Source: PZPK01 sp965230795 (GTDB taxonomy: Bacteria > Pseudomonadota > Gammaproteobacteria > Pseudomonadales > Oleiphilaceae). Taken from it: a stretch of 64,000 bases of DNA. Positions 26,342-33,631 of this stretch are shown here, one piece after another. Where the stretch lies: NCBI GenBank assembly GCA_965230795.1, contig OZ246020.1, positions 310,001-374,000 of the forward strand. The letters are read 5' to 3'. The notes below the pieces were generated by a model that saw only the letters and a list, made by a program, of their open reading frames with translations, ran no database searches and was not told where the DNA came from. The translations under genes were made by a program, and so were the position numbers. How positions within the stretch are numbered: position 1 is the first letter of the stretch; every line of letters starts with the position of its first letter.

Positions 26342-27172
26342 ATGTTGGTGAATTTCACGAAAATGCACGGAATCGGCAATGACTTCATGGTGGTTGATAT
26401 GATCAGCCAGCATGCCCATTTCCGTCCGGAGCAGATAAGACGCCTGGCAGATCGTCATACGGGGATTGGTTTTGACCAGCTCTTGCTGGTGGAGCCGCCA
26501 GGCAAGCCGGATGTGGATTTTCGCTACCGGATTTTTAATGCCGATGGCTCTGAAGTGGAGCAGTGCGGCAATGGCGCCCGCTGCTTTGCGGTGTTTGTCA
26601 AAGATAAAAAGCTGACCAACAAAACCCGCATTCGTGTTGAAACGCAAAAAGGCGACATCGAGCTTGAACTCAAGGACGATGGCCGGGTTGTTGTCGATAT
26701 GGGGGTGCCGGTATTTGAACCCAATAAAATTCCCTTTGTGGCAGAAGCGCAAAACAGCGTTTATGCTGTAGAAGTAGACAACGAAGAATACACCCTGTCT
26801 GCTATCTCCATGGGTAACCCGCACGCAGTACTGGAGGTGAAAGATGTGAGTGCCGCGCCGGTACTCAGCCTGGGTTCAAAACTGGAGTCTCATGAGCGTT
26901 TCCCGGAGCGCGTGAATGTGGGCTTTATGGAAGTGGTTCACAAGCGCTTTTTGAAGCTGCGGGTATTCGAACGCGGGGTTGGTGAAACCCTCGCCTGCGG
27001 CACCGGTGCTTGTGCGGCAGTGGTTGCGGGCATTCAGCGGGGGGTGCTGGAGTCACCTGTGGAAGTAAAGCTGCCAGGCGGTAATCTGAATATTGAATGG
27101 CAAGGCCTGGGTTCTCCGGTAATGATGGAAGGTCCCGCAGTAAAAGTATTTGAGGGTAAAGTCCGGATCTAG
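26342..27172 (+). CDS. dapF: Diaminopimelate epimerase DapF
   Basis: Racemase-like enzyme that converts LL- to meso-diaminopimelate for lysine and peptidoglycan. Both catalytic Cys are visible: EQCGNGARCF (~residue 75) and LACGTGACAAVVAG (~220). The N-terminal FTKMHGIGNDFMVVD is diagnostic. Typical 276 residues. Sits 31 bp after lysA and 42 bp before the DUF484 gene. Confidence 0.97.
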   Translation: MLVNFTKMHGIGNDFMVVDMISQHAHFRPEQIRRLADRHTGIGFDQLLLVEPPGKPDVDFRYRIFNADGSEVEQCGNGARCFAVFVKDKKLTNKTRIRVETQKGDIELELKDDGRVVVDMGVPVFEPNKIPFVAEAQNSVYAVEVDNEEYTLSAISMGNPHAVLEVKDVSAAPVLSLGSKLESHERFPERVNVGFMEVVHKRFLKLRVFERGVGETLACGTGACAAVVAGIQRGVLESPVEVKLPGGNLNIEWQGLGSPVMMEGPAVKVFEGKVRI

Positions 27173-27214
27173 ACAGGGGTTTTACCAGTTGCGAATGATA
27201 ACAATGGCAAGAGC

Positions 27215-27958
27215 ATGACTGAGCAAGCAGTAGCAAAAAAAGACCTAAGCAACCTCGACGAACAACAAGTGGTCGAATACCTTCAGGCACATCCGGATTT
27301 CTTCGTCACCCATGATTATTTGTTGCGGGATCTCAAAGTTCCGCATCAGAGTGGCGCGGCCATTTCACTGGGAGAAAGGCAGGTGCAGGTATTTCGTGAG
27401 CATCGCGATGACCTCAAAAAGCAATTACATGAGCTGATAGGTATTGCACGTGCCAATGACGAACATTTTGAGAAGAGCAAACGGCTTTTGCTCAACCTGC
27501 TCGAAATCAAATCCCTCGATGAAGTTGACTTTGTGGTGAAGGAAGCCTTTAAGAACGACAGCAACATTGATTTCAGTAGTGTCGTTATTTTTGGTGAGAG
27601 AACCGATTATCCGGTGACGGACATTCCCATCATCAACACCAATACGGCCCGGGAACAGTTGGGAGCCTTGATCGAAAGTACCAATGCCATATGTGGTCAC
27701 TTCACAGAAAAACAGCTGGCGTGTCTGTTTCCCGCTGATCACGCCTCCGTTGGTTCCGCCGCAGTGATACCTCTGCGCCAGGACACCACTATCGGTATGT
27801 TCTGCCTTGCGAGTAAGGATACGGGACACTTTGACAGCTCCATGGGATCATTATTCCTGTCCTACATCAGCGACTTTATCAGCCGCATACTGCCTGATCT
27901 TTTGGCGCGGGCTCGCAGTCAAAAGATCAACAAGGAAGTTCCTTCGTTACTGGAATAA
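27215..27958 (+). CDS. DUF484 family protein (GAF-like)
   Basis: A 247-residue soluble protein conserved between dapF and xerC in gammaproteobacteria. It opens with a helical segment (VVEYLQAHPDFFVTHDYLLR), then a coiled-coil stretch (~45-100) and a GAF-like domain (~100-235; AAVIPLRQDTTIGMFCLAS). Function unknown; its constant place before xerC suggests a link to that gene. Confidence 0.9.
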   Translation: MTEQAVAKKDLSNLDEQQVVEYLQAHPDFFVTHDYLLRDLKVPHQSGAAISLGERQVQVFREHRDDLKKQLHELIGIARANDEHFEKSKRLLLNLLEIKSLDEVDFVVKEAFKNDSNIDFSSVVIFGERTDYPVTDIPIINTNTAREQLGALIESTNAICGHFTEKQLACLFPADHASVGSAAVIPLRQDTTIGMFCLASKDTGHFDSSMGSLFLSYISDFISRILPDLLARARSQKINKEVPSLLE

Positions 27959-27980
27959 GCGGGTTGGTTGAGGCAAAGCC

Positions 27981-28892
27981 ATGGCATCGCTGATTGTACG
28001 ATTTCTGGAAAACCTGCAGACGGCTCGCCAACTTTCCCCTCATACATGCAAGGCCTACCAGCGCGATCTTGAACGCTTTGTCGCCTGGGCCGAAGAACAG
28101 GCCATCCCTGACTGGACCAAACTGGAGCATGCGCAGGTCAGGGCCTATGTCGCACACCTGAAACGGCGGGGCTTGTCTGGAAAAAGTATTCAACGCGCCC
28201 TGTCCGCCATGCGTAGCCTGTTTCACTTTCTGGTTCGGGAAGGTTGTGTTGAGCACAATCCCTGTCTGGATGTTCCCGCTCCCAAGGCTGCAAAAAAACT
28301 CCCCAAGGTACTCAACATAGACCAGCTCAACCATCTCCTTAATAGGGAACAGGATGAATGGTTACAGATCCGTGATCAGGCCATGTTTGAACTGTTTTAT
28401 TCGTCTGGGCTGCGCCTGTCCGAGCTCACCGGCCTGGATTGTCAGGATCTGGATCTCAAGTCTGCTCGTGTCCGCGTGATGGGAAAAGGGCGCAAGCAGC
28501 GGGACTTGCCGGTAGGGGGGAAAGCCATTGAGGCGCTCGAGGAATGGCTGGCATTTCGTGCCGATGTGTTTTTATCGGGGAAGGGCGAGAGTGATTGTTC
28601 CGCCCTGTTTCTCAGCCAGCGTGGTCGGCGCATCAGTCCACGAACCGTTCAACAGCGCCTGAAGCAGCTTTCACTGCAGAAGGGTTTGCCAACAAATACG
28701 TCTCCTCACGCTCTGCGGCATTCCTTTGCCAGCCACATGCTTGAGTCCAGTCGCGATTTGAGAGCCGTCCAGGAACTTCTGGGGCATGCCGATATTTCCA
28801 CTACTCAGGTCTATACTCATTTAGACTTTAAACACCTGGCGGAAGTCTATGACTCTGCCCACCCTCGAGCGCGTAAGAAAAAAACATCTTAA
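27981..28892 (+). CDS. xerC: Tyrosine recombinase XerC
   Basis: Acts with XerD at dif to resolve chromosome dimers. The 303 residues have the N-terminal SAM-like core-binding domain (~1-90) and the catalytic domain with Arg in YSSGLRLSELTGL, His-x-x-Arg in HALRHSFASHMLE, the second His in LGHADISTTQ and the nucleophile Tyr in VYTHLD. All catalytic residues are present. It begins 22 bp after the DUF484 gene. Confidence 0.97.
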   Translation: MASLIVRFLENLQTARQLSPHTCKAYQRDLERFVAWAEEQAIPDWTKLEHAQVRAYVAHLKRRGLSGKSIQRALSAMRSLFHFLVREGCVEHNPCLDVPAPKAAKKLPKVLNIDQLNHLLNREQDEWLQIRDQAMFELFYSSGLRLSELTGLDCQDLDLKSARVRVMGKGRKQRDLPVGGKAIEALEEWLAFRADVFLSGKGESDCSALFLSQRGRRISPRTVQQRLKQLSLQKGLPTNTSPHALRHSFASHMLESSRDLRAVQELLGHADISTTQVYTHLDFKHLAEVYDSAHPRARKKKTS

Positions 28893-28901
28893 GGAGCGTG
28901 C

Positions 28902-30611
28902 ATGAGCCGATCCCCTGATCTGGAAAAAGAAGTCAATCGCTGGAAGGACAAGTATTTCGAACAGGGCGAAGCCTTTGACGCTGAAAAGAAGCTGGCCACA
29001 GACTATGCTGCTTTGCTGCAGCGTTTATTGGTCCGGGTTAGCCTGGCAGCGGAAAATGTAAGTGTTGAGCTTGATAGTGAGCTGGACAGTTTGCGTAATG
29101 CCATTCGTGATGCTACGCCAGAAAACAATGATCTGGAAAAGCGCCTCAAGCGCATCGATGATCTGATTCTGACCGCAGATCAGGCCAAGCAGGACAACGC
29201 CGACAAGGTGGTTGCGGCTCTGGAAAAACTGGTTGAGCAGCTTTTGCAGCTGGATGTGTCCCGCAAGCAGAAACGGGCACTTAAGAAGCTTGCCAAATCC
29301 TTGCAGAAGCGAGGGCGAGACCTGCGCGAATACCCTGGTATCCTCTCTGAATATGCCATTCAGCAATCGGAAGTTTTGCAGCAAATTGTGACCGGAGAAG
29401 GAGGTTCTTCGGGGTTTTTCAGCCGCTTCCTTGGCGGCAGTGAAAAACGGGATCAGGAGGCAGAGGGAAATACTCCGGCGGATGATGGCATGGAACTGGA
29501 GGTTGAGGACGAGGGTGCTGAGGATGAAGTGGTCCCAGGCTTTTCAGCGATTTCCAAACATGTCTGCGCCACATTGAATCATCTGCTGGATCAACTTTCG
29601 TTTCCTTCCTCTGCCTTGCGTGACGTTGAACGCCTGCGGGAACAGATAGCCACGGAGTTGAACTGGTATGAGCTGGGTCCGACATTGGATGATCTGGCGA
29701 ATCTGGTCGTTGCCGTCGTCGGTAAGGGACAGCGTGACTTCGAAAAGTTTTTGCTCGTCCTGGATGAGCGCCTCAGCAAGGTGCAATCCTATCTTGGTGA
29801 TAGCAGGCGTGCAGACGAAGAAATGATCGACCAGAGTCAGAAGCTGGACCGTGTCATGCGCGCCCGAATGACTGAAATGTCCAAGGATCTTAGTGCTGTC
29901 AGTGATCTGGAAGAGCTCAAGCACTCTATCACCGGCCATCTCGACAATATTACCCAGGCAATGGATACCTTTACCGATGTGCGGGAAAGACATGCGTCCG
30001 TTAAAGACAAGGAGCTGGCCCTGCTGAAAGAGCGACTGCAGTCCATGGAAGAAGAGAGTAAGCACATACGCAAGCGTCTGAAGGAAGAGCGAAGCAAAGC
30101 CTTGACGGATGCGCTGACCAGCTTGCCCAACCGGGAAGCTTTTGATGAGCGTTTCTCTCTCGAATATGAGCGCTGGAAGCGCTACCGCAAACCCGCGGTA
30201 CTGGTTGTCGCCGATGTGGATCGTTTCAAGAGCGTGAACGACAACTACGGTCATTTGTCCGGAGACAAAGTCCTGCAGATCATGGCCAAGGAAATACAGG
30301 CGAGAATCCGCAAAACGGATTTTGTCGCTCGCTACGGAGGCGAGGAGTTTGTCATTCTTTTACCGGAGACAGAACCCGAAGTGGCCCACGAGGTGATGGA
30401 TAAAACCCGGGAAATGATTTCCCGTCTGCCCTTCCATTTTCGAGATGAGAAAATCCAGATCACCATGTCATTCGGTCTAGCGCCATTCGCGGAAGGGTGT
30501 GATATGGAAGGCCTGTTTGAGCGAGCGGACTCAGCACTCTACAAAGCGAAAGATTCTGGTCGCAATCAGGTTATTCTATGGCAGCATACGGAGCAAAGCC
30601 CAGAGGGTTAA
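28902..30611 (+). CDS. Coiled-coil diguanylate cyclase
   Basis: A 569-residue cytoplasmic protein with no transmembrane segment. Residues ~1-390 are charged and helical with several coiled-coil stretches and one acidic linker (~190-210); residues ~400-560 form a GGDEF domain (DALTSLPNREAFDERF, VADVDRFKSVNDNYGHLSGD, active-site GGEEF). An I-site RKTD precedes the active site, so product inhibition is likely. AAGGAG lies 6 nt before the ATG and 10 bp separate it from xerC. The N-terminal input domain is not one I can name; it may respond through oligomerisation. Confidence 0.88.
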   Translation: MSRSPDLEKEVNRWKDKYFEQGEAFDAEKKLATDYAALLQRLLVRVSLAAENVSVELDSELDSLRNAIRDATPENNDLEKRLKRIDDLILTADQAKQDNADKVVAALEKLVEQLLQLDVSRKQKRALKKLAKSLQKRGRDLREYPGILSEYAIQQSEVLQQIVTGEGGSSGFFSRFLGGSEKRDQEAEGNTPADDGMELEVEDEGAEDEVVPGFSAISKHVCATLNHLLDQLSFPSSALRDVERLREQIATELNWYELGPTLDDLANLVVAVVGKGQRDFEKFLLVLDERLSKVQSYLGDSRRADEEMIDQSQKLDRVMRARMTEMSKDLSAVSDLEELKHSITGHLDNITQAMDTFTDVRERHASVKDKELALLKERLQSMEEESKHIRKRLKEERSKALTDALTSLPNREAFDERFSLEYERWKRYRKPAVLVVADVDRFKSVNDNYGHLSGDKVLQIMAKEIQARIRKTDFVARYGGEEFVILLPETEPEVAHEVMDKTREMISRLPFHFRDEKIQITMSFGLAPFAEGCDMEGLFERADSALYKAKDSGRNQVILWQHTEQSPEG

Positions 30612-30624
30612 TGGTTGCTGCTTT

Positions 30625-30654
30625 ATCGATATAAGCTATCTTTAAACTATCGAT
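30625..30654. repeat. 7-bp inverted repeat before the Pro-rich gene
   Basis: ATCGATA (30625-30631) and TATCGAT (30648-30654) with a 16-nt spacer, in the 76-bp gap between the diguanylate cyclase and the next gene. Possible operator; no T tract. Confidence 0.35.
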
Positions 30655-30687
30655 TTTCACATTTTTAAATAGGCAAAGGGAGCCTCA

Positions 30688-31320
30688 ATGCAAGGATCAC
30701 TTGAACTGGTGTTCTATGGCGAGTTAGTGAGTGGCGTCACCGAAGAGCAGGCAAAGACGCATGTCGCTGCCTTGTTCAAAGCCAATGTGGATCAGGTGGA
30801 GCGCATGTTCTCGGGTCAACGGGTGGTGATTCGCAATAAGCTGGATCCCGATACCGCGCAAAAATATGTGTTGGCCATGCGCAAGCGTGGCGCCGTCTGC
30901 CAAATCGAGGAGATGGGAAAGCCTGGTGTAGCCGTGTCTCCATCCAGTTTGGCGGAGCCGGATCAAGAACCGGCTCCAAGCCCCAGTCCTCAGGCCAGCT
31001 CAGCCCCGGCCCAAGCGCCACAACCTTCTCCGAAACCTGCCCCGGAAGCGCCTGTACAGTCGCGTCCAAAGCCTGTTAGTGGTCCTGAAGATGGATTGCC
31101 GGTAGCGGGAGAGCGAACTGACGAGGTGCTCGCCAACACTCATTTTTCTCTCGATGAGGCTGGCGTGCGTCTTTCAGAAGAGAAAGATGTTGAAACGCCG
31201 GTATTTGAGCATTTGGACGAAATCAGTCTGGCGCCGGTGGGTGCAGATCTGAGTGAAGACCGGGAGGAAACCCCTGTTGCTGTTCCCGACACCTCTCATC
31301 TAAGTATCAAACCCGAGTAG
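30688..31320 (+). CDS. Hypothetical protein with Pro/Ala-rich linker
   Basis: A 210-residue protein with no signal peptide. Residues 1-78 look like a small compact domain (LVFYGELVSGVTEEQAK, FSGQRVVIRNKLD, MRKRGAVCQIEEMG). Residues ~90-135 are a Pro/Ala/Ser/Gln linker, and the acidic tail has short repeats of the Asp/Glu-x-Thr-Pro type. I recall the N-terminal pattern from other proteobacterial membrane or regulatory proteins but cannot name it. AAAGGGAG stands before ATG-30688. Function unknown. Confidence 0.75.
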   Translation: MQGSLELVFYGELVSGVTEEQAKTHVAALFKANVDQVERMFSGQRVVIRNKLDPDTAQKYVLAMRKRGAVCQIEEMGKPGVAVSPSSLAEPDQEPAPSPSPQASSAPAQAPQPSPKPAPEAPVQSRPKPVSGPEDGLPVAGERTDEVLANTHFSLDEAGVRLSEEKDVETPVFEHLDEISLAPVGADLSEDREETPVAVPDTSHLSIKPE

Positions 31321-31403
31321 TTTGCGCCGAAACACAGGCGTGGCATTCTCAGATTCAAGAGTGCGCCCGGGGCGCTCATTTTCATTCCGAGCCCTTACCG
31401 GCC

Positions 31404-31898
31404 ATGCGGAGATATCATAAGTTGAACATCAAAAAGGTTTTGGCTCTGATTGTCTCTCATGGCTCAGTACTGGCTGCTGGGTTTGCGCTGGGCATTTATA
31501 TGTTGCCTATCATTACCGCACCTCCTTCTCCCGATCCGGGCGAGCTTGCGGGTACACTGGAACAAGCTTTGTTCAAGGGGCATTTTTCGAAAGACAGAGA
31601 AGACAGCGATGCGCTGCATTGGGTCGAAGGAACAATTTCTATTGCCAAGGAGCAAATTGTATTTGAGGGACAGCTATCTCCAGGACCGGATTACTGGCTC
31701 TATCTTTCACCGGAATTTATCGAGACAGAAGAGGCATTTAATCGCCTGAAGCCAGACATGAAAAGGATTGCGCCGGTGAAGACATTCGATAATTTTCTGG
31801 TGCAAATTCCTGAAGGTATTAAGCCCTCCGAGTATCGTGCGGTGATCATCTGGTGCGAAACCTTTGGTCAATTTATCAGTTCTGCGCAATACCAATAA
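31404..31898 (+). CDS. DM13-domain membrane-anchored protein
   Basis: A 164-residue protein with an N-terminal transmembrane anchor (~10-35) and a periplasmic DM13 domain (~70-164): WVEGTISI, FEGQLSPGPDYWLYLSP and the C-terminal AVIIWCETFGQFISSAQYQ with a conserved Cys. DM13 is proposed to take part in electron transfer or redox chemistry. An alternative start, TTG-31422, has GGAG 10 nt upstream and may be the true one. It follows the Pro-rich gene by 83 bp. Confidence 0.8.
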   Translation: MRRYHKLNIKKVLALIVSHGSVLAAGFALGIYMLPIITAPPSPDPGELAGTLEQALFKGHFSKDREDSDALHWVEGTISIAKEQIVFEGQLSPGPDYWLYLSPEFIETEEAFNRLKPDMKRIAPVKTFDNFLVQIPEGIKPSEYRAVIIWCETFGQFISSAQYQ

Positions 31899-31950
31899 CA
31901 TCCTTCATTCAGACCATTTCACACAAAGTTTCTGACTTTTTTCCAGCCAT

Positions 31951-31978
31951 AAAAAAAGGGGAATCCAGAGGATTCCCC
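31951..31978 (-). terminator. Intrinsic terminator, minus strand
   Basis: GGGGAATCC (31958-31966), loop AGA, GGATTCCCC (31970-31978); the seven-base T tract is on the minus-strand 3' side (A tract 31951-31957 on plus). On the plus strand AAGAGTCC follows the stem, so it is a poor terminator for the DM13 gene. Confidence 0.75.
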
Positions 31979-32049
31979 AAGAGTCCTTATAACAACTAGG
32001 GTTGGAAAATAACGATCGGAGAATTCACAAGCGCATTACGTTATTTTCC
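31951..32049 (-). ncRNA. Candidate small RNA, minus strand
   Basis: Read on the minus strand from about 32050: an 11-bp perfect stem (32039-32049 with 32004-32014, 24-nt loop), about 25 unpaired nt, then the terminator at 31951-31978 with seven T. A weak -10 (GATTAT, 32059-32064) and TTCAGC (32082-32087, 17-bp spacer) stand at the right distance. There is no minus-strand reading frame. The layout matches the candidate at 1078-1162, though the sequences differ. No RNA family recognised. Confidence 0.45.
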
Positions 32050-32146
32050 TCTGCGCTGATAATCTAAGCCTAGACAAGAATGCTGAAATTGCCCGTGATA
32101 CCTTGCATTTCGCAACGATTCACTACGAAAGGTTACAATCTGTCGA

Positions 32147-32172
32147 TTGTTGAAATAATAAAAATTCAACAA
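32147..32172. repeat. 8-bp inverted repeat upstream of sutA
   Basis: TTGTTGAA (32147-32154) and TTCAACAA (32165-32172) with a 10-nt AT-rich spacer, just upstream of the sutA promoter and between it and the minus-strand RNA start. Candidate regulator site. Confidence 0.35.
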
Positions 32173-32187
32173 AACCAGTGATTTATC

Positions 32188-32215
32188 TTGATATACTAAT
32201 AAAATGGTTTATATT
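32188..32215 (+). promoter_or_regulatory. Promoter of sutA
   Basis: TTGATA (32188-32193), 16-bp spacer, TATATT (32210-32215). Predicted leader about 170 nt; it contains a GC-rich hairpin (GGTGCC, G, GGCACC). Confidence 0.5.
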
Positions 32216-32393
32216 GTTGTGTTAATGCGCTGTTGTGCAATGCCTTAGGCCTTGCATCAGCGGTCCGTTTTGAAGGATCAAGATCCGGAAGAATATGGAA
32301 AGGACAGTGCAGTGCGGACAGGTGCCGGGCACCCACTCCGTTTATACACATCAGCAGTCGTTACAAGAACAAGGTAAGTGAATAGGTAGCAAC

Positions 32394-32591
32394 ATGTCAC
32401 AACAAGGTACACAGCTCGCGGAATGCACGAGTGAATCACCAGAATCATTGCGAAATGATGTTCGTCAACAACTTTCCAGCGATGTCGACGCCTTTTTGAA
32501 AAATGGTGGTCGGGTCCAGCAGATCGCGGACAATGTCCGGGCGGATCCCCCCAAAAAACCAAGCATGACCTATGGCTCCGCTCCAATATGA
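32394..32591 (+). CDS. sutA: SutA-like RNA polymerase-binding regulator, short form
   Basis: A 65-residue protein whose C-terminal half (DAFLKNGGRVQQIADN, then RADPPKKPSMTYGSAPI) matches my recollection of SutA, the RNA polymerase beta-subunit-binding factor of Pseudomonas aeruginosa that supports transcription during slow growth. The long acidic N-terminal tail of the Pseudomonas protein is absent: an in-frame TGA lies five codons before the ATG. Position downstream of lysA-dapF-DUF484-xerC agrees with the Pseudomonas locus. AGGTAG precedes the start. Its own terminator follows. Confidence 0.75.
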   Translation: MSQQGTQLAECTSESPESLRNDVRQQLSSDVDAFLKNGGRVQQIADNVRADPPKKPSMTYGSAPI

Positions 32592-32651
32592 GTGCATGCT
32601 GACAAAGATCATTCCTGTCAGATTTCAGGCTGTTTGAGGCAGGAACAAAAG

Positions 32652-32676
32652 AAGGTGCTTTTTAGCACCTTTTTTT
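32652..32676 (+). terminator. Intrinsic terminator of sutA
   Basis: AAGGTGC (32652-32658), 6-nt loop, GCACCTT (32665-32671), followed by more T. Confidence 0.9.
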
Positions 32677-32687
32677 GTTTATGACGC

Positions 32688-32715
32688 TTGATGTCTTCAG
32701 CAGTTATGCGATAAT
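32688..32715 (+). promoter_or_regulatory. Promoter of the DUF3592-like gene
   Basis: TTGATG (32688-32693), 16-bp spacer, GATAAT (32710-32715) with an extended TG one base before the hexamer. Leader about 95 nt. Confidence 0.55.
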
Positions 32716-32816
32716 CGCTCACCGTTTTGTGAACTAGGTCTCGTAAGGAGTGCCAACTTTAACGGTTTGCAAGCGGTGCACCTTATGCAGGACACAGAGG
32801 AAAAGACACACAGAAG

Positions 32817-33527
32817 ATGGATGCCTTTACGCTTACTATGGCCGCTACCTTGGCGGTTGCAGGATGGTTTTTAGTTCGCGACTATGCGCGATTCTTGCGC
32901 AGTACCTATGCCATGCGTGGCAAGGTCACCTCCATTCAACAGGTTTTCGTTTCCCGTGCGCCCCTTAATCGGGAAGGCGCTCCCGCGGAAAGTTTTGTGA
33001 AAAACGGCTTTTATCCCGTTATTGAATACGCCACCAAAACCGGGCCTGTCAGCTTTACTGCCATTGATTCCAATGCCTCCGGTCGCTTTCATGTCGGTGA
33101 CAAAGTCAGCCTGAAAATCAGCAAGACCCGTCGCAAGGAAACTCGCATGTGCCGGACCTTCTCTGTTCTGGTGATGATGCTGGCAATCTTGTGCATGACT
33201 CTGGTGGGTATAGCCTTGTTTTCTGCGGTGAAAGCCTCCGCAGCTCAGATTGTGCTTGCTTCTATTGTGATCTCGGTGTGTCTGTCCATTCTTGTGCTGT
33301 ATGTGCGTGGTCAGGATGAGAACTGTATGCACGACCTGACTCGAACGGAAAGCGGCTATGCACAATTGTGTCTGTTTGAACCCACAGCCTTCCGTCACTG
33401 GAAATCGGCGCTGCGTGATCCCGCTCAGCGCTACAAAATACGTAGTTCCCAGTTTTTTGGCGCCACCTGCATGGGTTCGGCCCTGGTGATGGTGCTGGCT
33501 TCCTTACAACCGCTGGTTCTTCTTTAG
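32817..33527 (+). CDS. DUF3592-like membrane protein
   Basis: A 236-residue inner-membrane protein: an N-terminal transmembrane helix (~4-20), a beta-rich loop (~35-105; YPVIEYATKTGPVSFTAI, GRFHVGDKVSLKI) that has the DUF3592 pattern, then two helices (~110-160), a soluble stretch with two Cys, and a C-terminal helix (~215-234). Function unknown. A terminator follows 50 bp after the stop. Confidence 0.78.
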   Translation: MDAFTLTMAATLAVAGWFLVRDYARFLRSTYAMRGKVTSIQQVFVSRAPLNREGAPAESFVKNGFYPVIEYATKTGPVSFTAIDSNASGRFHVGDKVSLKISKTRRKETRMCRTFSVLVMMLAILCMTLVGIALFSAVKASAAQIVLASIVISVCLSILVLYVRGQDENCMHDLTRTESGYAQLCLFEPTAFRHWKSALRDPAQRYKIRSSQFFGATCMGSALVMVLASLQPLVLL

Positions 33528-33576
33528 GCCTTTGCCTGCAGTGATTTGAGAGGGCGCAATGCGCCCCTCAGGACTG

Positions 33577-33598
33577 AATCCCTGCTTTCAGGATTTTT
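33577..33598 (+). terminator. Intrinsic terminator after the DUF3592-like gene
   Basis: AATCCCTG, loop CTTT, CAGGATT, then TTT, with one bulged C. A separate GC-rich stem (GGGCGC, AAT, GCGCCC) stands just upstream at 33547-33570 without a T tract. Confidence 0.65.
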
Positions 33599-33631
33599 CC
33601 TCGTTCTTCCTTATTAGAATGCGTGATTTCA

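Noticed and set aside
31951..31978. Terminator of the DM13 gene on the plus strand
   Set aside because: The T tract is on the minus strand only; the plus side reads AAGAGTCC.
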